Made by a program: the position numbers and the translations under genes. Below the pieces are notes generated by a model, which saw only the letters and a list, made by a program, of their open reading frames with translations, had not been told where the DNA came from and searched no databases. A DNA stretch of 64,000 bases from contig NC_051065.1 of assembly GCF_004664715.2 (NCBI RefSeq), positions 152,980,826 to 153,044,825 on the forward strand, written 5' to 3'. Source of the stretch: Peromyscus leucopus (Eukaryota; Chordata; Mammalia; Rodentia; Cricetidae). This document shows positions 56,119 through 64,000 of this stretch, one piece after another (position 1 is the stretch's first letter; the number at the start of each line of letters is the position of its first letter).

Positions 56119-57331
56119 GGATGTGTTTAGCTTCTTTGGGTTGAATTTTCCCTTCTAGTGCTTTCTGTAGGGCTGGGTTTGTGGACAGGTATTGATTAAA
56201 TCTGGTTTTATCCTGGAATATTTTGTTTACTCCGCCTATGGTGATTGAGAGTTTTGCTGGGTATAATAGTCTGGGTTTGCATCCGTGGTCTCTTAGTGTC
56301 TGCATGAGGTTTGTCCATGATCTTCTAGCTTTCATAGTCTCTATTGAGTAGTCTGGTGTTATTCTGATCGGTTTGCCTTTATATGTTACTTGGTCCTTTT
56401 CCTTTGCAGCTCTTAATATTTTTTCTTTATTCTGTGTGTTTAGTGTTTTGATTATTATGTGGCGAGAGGACTTTTTTTTTGGATCCAGCCTATTCGGTGT
56501 TCTGTAAGCTTCTTGTATCTTCATAGGTATTTCTTTCTTTAGGTTAGGAAAGTTTTCTTCTATGATTTTGTTGAATATATTTTCTGTGCCTTTGAGTTGG
56601 TATTCTTCTCCTTCTTCTATCCCTATTATTCTTAGGTTTGGTCTTTTCATGGTGTCCCAAATTTCCTGGACGTTTTGTGTTAGGACTTTTTTGTCTTTAT
56701 TGTTTTCTTTGACTGACGAATCTATTTTCTCTATCGTGTCTTCAGCGTCAGAGATTCTCTGTTCCATCTCTTGCAATCGGTTGGTTATGCTTGTTTCTGT
56801 AGTTCCTGTTCGTTTTGTCAGGATTTCTATTTCCAGCAATCCCTCAGCATGTGTTTTCTTTATTGTCTCAAATTCATTTTTCAGATCTTGGAATGTTTCT
56901 TTCATCTGTTTAATTGCTTTTTCTTGGCTTGATTTGATTTCTTCCCATTTTTTGTTAGTTTTTTCTTCCATTTCTTTAAGGGAGTTTTTTATTTCCTCTT
57001 TAATGGAGTTTTCCATTTCCTCTTTAAGGGAAGTTTTTATTTCCTCTTTAAGGGAGTTTTTTATTTCCTCTTTAAGGAAAGTTTTTATTTCCTCTTTAAG
57101 GTAGTTTTTTCAATTCTTCTTTAAGGAAAGTTTTATTTCCTCATTGAGGGAATGTTTTATTTCTTCTTTAAGGGTCTCTATCATCTTCTTAATGTCATTT
57201 TTAGGGTTGATTTCTTCTGTTTCTTCTGTCATGGTATGTTTAGGTCTTGCAGGTGTAGAATCACTAGGTTCTGATGTTGCCATATAGGTCTTTATGTTGT
57301 TGCCTGTATTTTTGCACTGGCGTCTACTCAT
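56096..57331 (-). pseudogene. L1-C ORF1: RNA-binding protein with expanded coiled coil, one stop
   Basis: ORF1p is a trimeric RNA-binding chaperone that coats L1 RNA. ATG at 57329-57331 (MSRRQCKNTGNN). One frame runs 411 codons to TAA at 56096-56098. A single TGA at 57110-57112 interrupts it, produced by a -1 and a +1 indel in neighbouring repeat units that cancel. Residues about 53-116 are eight 8-residue units of the type LKEEIKxS. Next come a longer coiled coil and the RRM/C-terminal part (GIEEGEEYQLKGTENIFNKI; PIRITPDYSIETMKARRSW). Usual mouse length is near 360-370 residues, so the extra units explain the greater length. The last 23 nt overlap ORF2. Confidence 0.93.
56978..57173 (-). repeat. 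24-bp tandem repeat coding for LKEEIKxS units in ORF1
   Basis: About eight imperfect 24-bp units (plus strand: TTTATTTCCTCTTTAAGG with 6 variable bases). L1-A has about two at 47145-47198. Confidence 0.93.
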
Positions 57332-57775
57332 CTCTTCCTCTGTGAGGTGCAGGTGGTGTCTGTGTCTGAGAGTGCCTCTCTTGCTCTAATTTTTAGTCTT
57401 GGTTTAGTAGTGGTTCTTGGTTAAATTGGTGCTATTGGGCTATTTCTTCAGGGGCAGTTGATTTCGATCGGTGAATTATATACTTATGATTCTGGTGATC
57501 TGGTTTGGTGTCTGGGTGCGCCTTCTTCTGTGTTCCCAGGTCACGTTTTGTTCATTTGTCAACTCCTCAGCTGATCTTGTTTCTTCAGACTTTAAACTGT
57601 AGGCATCTGAATCCTCTCCCAGAAGGGTTTCAGCTGAGTAGGGTAGTCTCACCAACACCTCCAAGTTGTTGGGTTTCACAGGATCAGCAGCTGGGCCCTG
57701 GGTTGTCCTCAGACGGAGTGTTCAGATTCGTTCTGGTTCTGACCCACCGAGATAGCTTCTTCCCCAGATGTTGGA

Positions 57776-58347
57776 GTTAGGGGCGTCCCTGTTCCAAGCT
57801 GCGTCTGCTTGTCTCTGTCCCTGGGCCTGTTTACCTCTGCAGTCCGCCGCCGGGCCTGTATGTCCCTGTCAGCTGCCGCTGGGTCTGTCTGCCTCTGGGG
57901 GCCGCCACCTGGTCTGAATGTCTCTGCAGGCTGCAGCCGGGACTGAATGTCCCTGTCGGCCTTTGCCGCCGGGCCCGTTTACCTCAGCGGGCCGCTGCTG
58001 GGCCCGTCTACCTCCACAGGCCGCTGCCACAGGCCTACCTGCGTCTGCTTGTCTCCGCTGCTGGGCCTGTCTACTTCTGTGGACTGCTGCTGGGCCTGAA
58101 TGTCTCTGCCGGCTGCCGCCGGGCCTGAATGTCCCTGTCGGCTGCGGCCGCTGGGCACGTCTACCTCAGCGGGCTGCTGCTGGGCCCGTCTACCTCCACG
58201 GGCCCCCGCCACAGGCCTACCTGCGTGTGCTTGTCTCTGCCACCTGGCCTGAATGTCTCTGCAGGCTGCAGCCGGGACTGAATGTCCCTGTCAGCCTTTG
58301 CCGCCGGCCCGTTTACCTCAGCGAGCCGCTGCTGGGCCCGACTACCT
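57776..58347 (-). promoter_or_regulatory. L1-C GC-rich tandem 5' monomers
   Basis: The CTGAATGTCTCTGC block recurs at 57914, 58096 and 58249, so spacing is about 182 and 153 bp. The first and third copies agree almost base for base over more than 50 bp. The outermost unit is cut to about 100 bp at the insertion end, as in mouse L1 where monomers act as promoters. Promoter function here is by analogy. Confidence 0.85.
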
Positions 58348-58363
58348 CTGTAGCAGGATTCTT

Positions 58364-58610
58364 AAAAGTACTTATTAATAAAATCAAACCCGAGGCCAGT
58401 AATTGGGGTCAATGCTGGTAGATCAGAGAGACAGAACAAGCCACATCTATCTCACCTTGCCAGTTCCTCAGCTGGTCCTGTTTCCTCAGACTGGAAGCTT
58501 CTGTGTCCTCATCCCAATGGCTCTCAGCTGAACTGATGCTTCAAAGCTTGAATGCTTAACCAGCCAAATGCTTAACCAGCCAAATGCCCCCCTTTTCTTT
58601 TTTCTTTCCT
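58364..58610. repeat. cricetid repeat sharing a module with the L1 5' UTR
   Basis: 'attaataaaatcaaacccga', then CCTCAGCTGGTCCTGTTTCC and CTCAGCTGAAC. The latter part is similar to 57565-57645 (L1-C 5' UTR) and to 47588-47670 (L1-A 5' UTR). Confidence 0.6.
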
Positions 58611-58784
58611 GTTGAGATCAATTAAGATCTTTAGGAGCTGTTCTCTTACTCTTAGGGACTTTTCTTCGGGAGTCTCTTGGCTCCTTTGTTTTTATTTTTA
58701 AAAATGATTTATATGTATGAGTGTTTGTGTACCACATGCATATCTGGTGCCCATGTGGTCAGAGAGTAAACATAATAAAATAAT

Positions 58785-58935
58785 GAAAGGCGATGGTGGC
58801 GCACGCCTTTAATTCCAGCACTGGGGAGGCAGAGCCAGGCGGATCTCTGTGAGTTCGAGGCCAGCCTGGTCTACAGAGCGAGTTTCAGGACAGCCAAAGC
58901 TACACAAAGAAACCCTGTCTCGGAAAAAAAAACAA
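58785..58935 (+). mobile_element. B1 SINE
   Basis: GGCGATGGTGGCGCACGCCT through 'aagaaaccctgtctcgg' and A-rich tail. The 5' GCCGG is lost. Confidence 0.9.
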
Positions 58936-58975
58936 ACCCAAAACCAAACCAAACGAAACAAAAAACAGCAGAAAA

Positions 58976-59092
58976 TGGGCTGGAGAGATGGCTCAGAGGT
59001 TAAGAGCACTGACCAGTCCTTCAGAGGACCTGAGTTCAATTCCACATGGCAGCTCACAACCATCTATAATGAGATCTCATGCTCTCTTCTGG
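58976..59092 (+). mobile_element. B2 SINE, 3'-truncated
   Basis: GGGCTGGAGAGATGGCTCAG to 'ctctcttctggtgtgca', joined directly to a B1. Confidence 0.9.
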
Positions 59093-59192
59093 TGTGCATT
59101 GGGGAGACAGAGGCTGGTAAATCTCTGAGTTAGAGGTATACAGAGCAAGTTCCAGGACACCAGGGCTATCCAGAGAAACCCTGTCTTGAGTG
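59093..59192 (+). mobile_element. B1 SINE fragment fused to the B2
   Basis: 'agacagaggctggtaaatctc' to 'agagaaaccctgtcttgag'. The 5' part is missing. Confidence 0.8.
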
Positions 59193-59317
59193 ATGAGAGG
59201 AGACCGAGACAGTGGTAAAGTCAGGTGCACATGACTGTAATTCATAGGAAGGTTAACTCTGGTATCCAACAACCAAAACAGGATCTCCCCTTGGTTGTAT
59301 TAACCTCCTCTAACTGC

Positions 59318-59498
59318 AGGGTGGTGGTGGGTGGTGGCGCATACCTGTGATCACAGCACTCAGGAAACAGAGGCAGGTGGGTCTTTGTGAGTTAGAGGCC
59401 AGCCTGATCTACAAAGGAAGTTCCAGGACAGCTAGAGCTGTTACACAGAGAAATCCTGTCCCAAAAAACAAAACAAAGCAACAACAACAGCAAAAACC
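59318..59498 (+). mobile_element. B1 SINE
   Basis: 'gggtggtggtgggtggtggcgc', 'cctgtgatcacagcactcag', CAAAA/CAA-rich tail. Confidence 0.88.
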
Positions 59499-59740
59499 CT
59501 CCTTCAACTTAGCTTGCTCCCCAATGGCTTGCTCATTCTGCTTTCTTATAGAACCCAGGACTGCCAGCCCAGGGATGGCAATGCCCACAGTAGGTTGGGC
59601 CCTCCCCCATTGATCACTAATTGAGAAAATGCCTTACAGCTGGAGCTCATGGAGGCATTTTCTCAACTGAGCCTCCTTCCTCTGATGACTATTTTGTGTC
59701 AAGTTGACACACAAAATTAGCCAGGACAGCCATAGAAACA
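59499..59740 (-). mobile_element. L1 3'-end fragment (Lx-type)
   Basis: Reverse of the family at 9091-9482: 'gggccctcccccattgatca', 'gagaaaatgccttacagctgg', 'tgtgtcaagttgacacac'. Confidence 0.75.
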
Positions 59741-60130
59741 CATGATCCAAGATCGACACAAGAAAGAATGGGATTTTTGTGTGCCTCTCTGTCTCACCCT
59801 TATCCGCCTGGCAGGGGGTGGGTGGAGAGTCTGAGAGGGGACAAGGAGGAAGGAATGGAGACCCTTTTCTTTTCCCAATGAAGATGAGCAGAATACAAGG
59901 CGATTGCAGAGCCGAGGCAGGGCAGAGAGATAAAATCTGGAGACCAAACCCCTCCCAGAGGAATATTAACCAAAGGGTAGACACTGAACCTTAAGCCAGC
60001 GGGGTGCTTTTAACAATTTCTTTTCCTTGATGGTGTCTCCTTTAATCTCCCATATGGGCTACCACATGCTGTTTAAAAATACCATAGGCAAGGCAGGCGG
60101 TGCAGGAGGTTAAAATAACTCACCCAGAGC
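59741..60130. other. unclassified
   Basis: Overlapping ORFs of 71-116 codons occur on both strands without any domain. Confidence 0.3.
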
Positions 60131-60170
60131 ATGAGGAAAAAAGAAAGAAAGAAAGAAAGAAAGAAAGAAA
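60131..60170. repeat. (GAAA)n microsatellite
   Basis: About eight GAAA units. Confidence 0.95.
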
Positions 60171-60559
60171 ACCAACAACAAAAAAACCAAAAAACAAAAT
60201 TCACTGAAATACATGGCAAGGGCAGTGGGACAGTCCCCAGAGAGGCCACACAGCTGAGAGATGGTGGAAGTCTATTAAAGTAGTTGGAGGGAGAGAATCA
60301 ATGGGTCTTACCTTGCATGCCATGTATGTGGCATCTACATCTGGATAGACACTGACAGCCTGGTCATTTGTTCAGGCGCCAGATGTCTCTGTAGGACATT
60401 ACAAGGACATTACAAGTCATTAGGGACCAGGCTACACATAGCCGTTGTCTGGCTGTTAAAATATGGGAAAATTGCCTTTATTTTTGGCCTTGGTCTCTAC
60501 AGTTCTAATGTGATGTTTTATAATACATATCTAAGTTCTTCCTGTTAGCATTTAGGCGT

Positions 60560-60817
60560 CTGTAGTGGCCTGCCCTTAGGTCCGGACAGGCTATATACCT
60601 CAGCTGCAGCCACTAAGAGCACCCCCCCCCCCCCCCGTGTGCATTCACTTCCGGCCTTGTACACCTCCTGTCTCTCCCTCCTTTCTCCTTTCCTTTCTCG
60701 TCCCCAGGGACTGGTCCCTGCCCTTCTCTGCCTCTTCTCTCCCCTCTTCTCAATAAACCTCCTGTGTGGGTCCTGTTGTGTGGTGTGACTCCTTCCCACC
60801 GTTTTTAAAATACAACA
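60560..60817 (+). mobile_element. probable short solo LTR
   Basis: TGTAGTGGCCTGCC ... AAATACAACA (TG...CA). TATA-like CTATATACC (60591), C15 run (60631-60645), pyrimidine-rich R region, AATAAA at 60752-60757. No target duplication seen. Confidence 0.5.
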
Positions 60818-62060
60818 CCTCAAAGTGTATGTGACACATACTTATTTATTACATATAGCTATGATAAATATGATATATCACACATATATATATCATATAC
60901 ATTATATTCAGAATTATTTTCTTCAGGGAAGAAAATTAGAAAAGTGTATATTAATGAAATGAAAACCACAGGGTCCATATTTCTGAAGTAAATAATTGGA
61001 TCAGAAAGGACTCTTGGTTCTAGTGACTATTCTAGAAGCTTCCGTGAGATGCCAGCTTCGGGAAAGAGAAGCCTCCACTTCTCGCCATCTTTCTGAAAGA
61101 TGTCTTCAGTACTCCTTCTGGGGCTAGAGCAGTGCATGAACACTTCTCCTGGAAGAGTTGATGAGAACAGTTTGCATCTGCCTCTGGGTTGTGTTTCCTA
61201 CATCGCTGTTGGAAGTGCAGGCTCATAGCCTGGAGAACAGCTGAGCGTATCCCCCCCCACCCCCCCAGTGACTGCTTTCCCAGCTTTCCAGACTCTTCCT
61301 TGGGAGAGAGTTGGCTTTCTCAGTCCCCTCCCTGCTCAGTGGCTGCCTAGAGCAGCTGGGCTCACCTGGAAAGGAGTGCCTATGCTTTAGTGAAATTCTC
61401 TGGAAAGGCTCATGAACCCTGGGTTAGGGCTATGCCAGTGTCTTTTGACCTATCATTTATTTCTTCAGGCTGAAAGCATGTCAGCAATCAGTCTGGTTCT
61501 CTGAAGCTACTGCTCTGTCCCTTCATGTAAAAGTGTATTGTGTTTGAGTTCACTGTTACCTGATTTATTAACTCAGGATGCTATTTAACCTTCACAAGCC
61601 TAGGTGTCTATCACTGATTGTCTCCCCAGAACTCTCCAAACTATTTGAATCAAAAGCTGTTGCGTAGGCTTCAGACATATTTTCATGCTTGCCGTTTGTT
61701 TCTGCCCTTTAACTAGCCATGCTCTTCTCCAGCCTCCTGCCGGAGCTGGTATAAAGCAGAAGGCAGTAGTATAAGTGTAGGGTAGTGACAAGTTCATATT
61801 CGTATCTCTTCCCAGGGCTTTGCACAGGCCAGACTATCATTGCTTGCTTATCATCCATACCTGAATATCCTGGTTGATGTCGTTAAGCTGGACTGCAGTT
61901 AGAATTCTGTAGAGACCCACAGAGGTTTCCTGGTGAGAGCTTACTCAGGGTCTGAGAATCTGAGCTTGCTTTTTAAGAAGATGATTGGACCATGGGCGTG
62001 GTTACCAGGTGTTTAGAAGGGTCTGTGCAGTGTGCTTTGATTTTGCAAGGGGAGGTCTTT
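60818..62060. other. unclassified
   Basis: AT-rich at 60840-60910, then non-repetitive text with C-runs near 61252. No coding pattern. Confidence 0.35.
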
Positions 62061-62065
62061 TGCCC

Positions 62066-62226
62066 CGCCCCTTGTTTTTTTTTTTTTCGAGACAGAGTTT
62101 CTCTGTGTAGCTTTGGAGCCTGTTCTGGAACTCACTCTGTAGTCCAGGCTGGCCTCGAACTCACAGAGATCCACCTGGCTCTGCCTCTGGAGTGCTGGGA
62201 TTAAAGGCGTGCGCCACCACTGCCCG
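62066..62226 (-). mobile_element. B1 SINE
   Basis: Reverse B1: TCGAGACAGAGTTTCTCTGT to GCGCCACCACTGCCCGG. Confidence 0.94.
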
Positions 62227-62260
62227 GTCCCCTGGCATAGTTATAAAAAGCCCTTTTGGA

Positions 62261-62344
62261 GGTTGGGGATTTAGCTCAGTGGTAGAGCACTTGCCTAGCA
62301 AGCACAAGGCCCTGGGTTTGGTTCTCAGCTCCGGAAAATAAAAA
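62261..62344 (+). mobile_element. ID element with target duplication
   Basis: GGTTGGGGATTTAGCTCAGT ... 'ggttctcagctccgg', flanked by AAAAAGCCCTTTTGGA (62245-62260) and AAAAAGCCCCTTTGAA (62345-62360). Confidence 0.94.
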
Positions 62345-62639
62345 AAAAAGCCCCTTTGAATAAATGGAAAAGGCTTTTGGGTGTTGACTCAGGTCTTCCC
62401 AAAGCTATCTTGTGTTTCTTTCTCCTTTTCACTATCTTTCTATCTAAAAGTTTCTTATCCCTCTCTCTTCCTCATAGGAACCCTTTAAAAGGTGGGAGCT
62501 GGCCTCCCACAGGATCCTTTCACGATGCACTTGGGGTACTTGGCTTACAAACAGGAGGTGCTTTTTCTTATGTCAGTGTTGGCCTCTTAAAATGAACCTT
62601 ATGGGGACTTATGATCACAGAGTCCAGCATTTCTGCCAC

Positions 62640-63605
62640 TCATTTTGTAGGAAGGCCTCTGCGGTGGTTTGAATAGGAATGGCCCCCATAGATTTCTGTG
62701 TTTGAATGCTTGGCCCATAAGGAGTCGCATTATCAGGAGGTGTGGCCTTGTTGGAGTAGGTGTGGCCTTGTTGAAAGAAGTGTGGCATGGAGGAGGCAGA
62801 CTTTGAGGCCTCATATATGCTCAAGCCATGCCCAGTGTGATCGTCTCCTTATGCCTTAGCCTACAGATCAAGATGTAGAACTCTCAGCTCCTTCCCCAGC
62901 ACCATGTCCGCCTGAGCACTGCCATGCTTCCAGCCATGACGATAATGGACTGAACCTCTGAAACTGTAAGCCACCCCAATTAAATGTTTTCCTTTATAAG
63001 AGTTGCCGTGGTCATGGTGTCTCTTCACAGCAATAAAACCCCAACTAAGACAGAAGTTGTTACCAGGGACTGGGGTATTGTTGTGATAGGCAGGACCATG
63101 TTTTTGCTTGGAGGAATATGGACTTTAGGACTGTGGATTAGAAAATCAGTTAAATACTTTAAGTGCTGCTTGATGGGCCATACTAGTAGAAACATGGAAG
63201 ACAGTGGGTGCTGAGGGTGATTTGAACTGTGGGGGCCTGGCTCAAGAGGTTTCAGAGGAGAAGAACATTAGTATATGGTTTAGAGACTGTTCTGGGAATA
63301 TTTTGGTGAAGAATGTGACTGCTTTTTGCCCTTGTCCAAAGAGTCTGCCTGAGGCTAAAGTGAAGAGATTTGGATTAATTCCATTGGCAGAAGAAATCTC
63401 AAAACAGCCTAGTATTGACTCTGTTAGTGCTCACTCTTATGAAGCTCTATAATGAAAAGGAGCAAGCTGAACAAGGAAAAATACAAAATGTACAATTCAA
63501 GGAGAAAAGGGGTGCCAGGGGTGGAATGGAGCTAAGTCCTGGGTTCAAGGAGATAAACAGATTAAAGCAAAGCCTGATGTCAAACAGAATAAAGGGAGTG
63601 GTGAC
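62640..63605 (+). mobile_element. L1 3'-end sequence (long, Lx-type)
   Basis: 'gtggtttgaataggaatggc', 'aggtgtggccttgttggag', 'gactgaacctctgaaactg', CAATAAAACCCC, then 'gctcaagaggtttcagagg' and 'aagtctgcctgaggct'-like text known from rodent L1 3' ends. An 82-codon ORF at 63204-63452 belongs to this repeat. Confidence 0.6.
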
Positions 63606-63745
63606 AGGACAGGCTCCAAAGCTACACAGAGAAACCCTGTCTCAAACAAAACAAAACAAAACAAAACAAAACAAAACAAAACAAAAACAAAACAAAACAA
63701 AACAAAACAAAACCAAAAAGACAACAAAAAACCAAAACAACAACA
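63606..63745 (+). mobile_element. B1 3' remnant with (AAAAC)n tail
   Basis: Only 'ggctccaaagctacacagagaaaccctgtctc' in outline remains of the B1, followed by about 14 AAAAC units. Confidence 0.85.
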
Positions 63746-64000
63746 AAAACAAAAACACCAAGACCAAAAGCAACTTGGGGACAAAAGGGTTTATTTTATC
63801 TTATAACTTGTAGTTCACCATCTGAGGAAATGGACAGAAACTCAAGGCAGGAACCTGGGGGTAGGAACTGACGCAGAGGCTATGGAGGGATGCTGCTTAC
63901 TGACTTGCTCTTCATGGCTTACTCAGCTTACTTGCCAATACCATCCACCAGTCCAGGACCGTCCACCCAGGGCTGGCACCACTCTGTGTGATAGGCTGAC
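63746..64000 (+). mobile_element. L1 3'-end fragment, runs off the window
   Basis: 'aagcaacttggggacaaaaggg', 'caaggcaggaacctggggg'. Same family as 9612-10172. Confidence 0.75.

Larger units (their letters stand above)
51718..58347 (-). mobile_element. full-length L1 insertion C, near-intact, with 16-bp target duplication
   Basis: About 6.63 kb. A perfect duplication CTGTAGCAGGATTCTT lies at 51702-51717 and 58348-58363. On the minus strand the order is GC-rich tandem 5' monomers (57776-58347), non-monomer 5' UTR (57332-57775), ORF1 (56096-57331), ORF2 (52280-56118), 3' UTR (51757-52279) and a poly-A of about 37 (51720-51756). ORF1 and ORF2 overlap by 23 nt. Damage is light: one TGA in ORF1 and one 1-nt deletion in ORF2, plus the in-frame TGA shared with L1-B. 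The clean duplication and long tail imply a recent insertion. As it stands it would not make full ORF1p or ORF2p. Confidence 0.97.

Noticed and set aside
57776..58347. regularly spaced repeat, considered as a CRISPR-like array
   Set aside because: Units are long, uneven and GC-rich with no spacers, and lie exactly at the 5' end of an L1 in rodent DNA.
57918..58421. 167-aa plus ORF over the GC-rich repeats
   Set aside because: Cys/Pro-rich translation of the L1 monomers, antisense. Not a gene.
63204..63452. 82-aa plus ORF
   Set aside because: Lies in L1 3'-end repeat sequence. Open by chance.

Overview
This window is mammalian nuclear DNA from a muroid rodent. It is dense in B1, B2/B3 and ID SINEs, L1 elements with rodent-type 3' ends, and rodent LTRs. 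Most B1 copies carry the tail variant GGAAAGGCGCAAAGCTACAC, which I associate with cricetids (deer mice, voles, hamsters), so Cricetidae is my best guess. The genus cannot be fixed from the sequence alone. Nothing bacterial, plasmid-like or CRISPR-like is present.

Only one host gene is clear: a minus-strand C2H2 zinc-finger gene. A CpG-island promoter and exon-1 donor lie at about 39.44-39.96 kb, a KRAB-A-like exon at 37.80-37.94 kb, and a terminal exon with seven zinc fingers at 35.85-36.59 kb. The KRAB-A exon is damaged by a 1-nt frameshift. A second CpG-island promoter lies at 7.25-7.76 kb with a plausible minus-strand exon-1 donor at 7605, but no coding exon of that gene can be recognised in the window. 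Both promoters carry an ACTACAAxTCCCAG-type (ZNF143/SBS-like) motif.

Layout: 0-7.2 kb intergenic or intronic DNA with SINEs and a probable LTR; 7.25-7.76 kb CpG island; 8-20 kb SINEs, L1 3'-end fragments and LTR-like blocks; 20-28.5 kb LTRs and old plus-strand L1 fragments with many nested insertions; 28.7-35.6 kb an LTR, two SINE pile-ups and further SINEs; 35.7-39.9 kb the zinc-finger gene; 41.66-47.75 kb a rearranged minus-strand L1 containing a B1 and a second L1; 51.72-58.35 kb a full-length, nearly intact minus-strand L1 with GC-rich tandem 5' monomers and a perfect 16-bp target duplication; 58.4-64 kb SINEs, an LTR and L1 3' ends.

The most informative material is the L1 biology. Two independently inserted L1s share an in-frame TGA near the ORF2 C-terminus and a shared A7 shift further on. 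The younger L1 has eight 8-residue units in the ORF1 coiled-coil region against about two in the older copy. The older insertion is truncated at both ends yet flanked by a perfect target duplication, which suggests internal priming. Two sites show repeated SINE insertion into the same target. All identifications were made by eye, without database searches.
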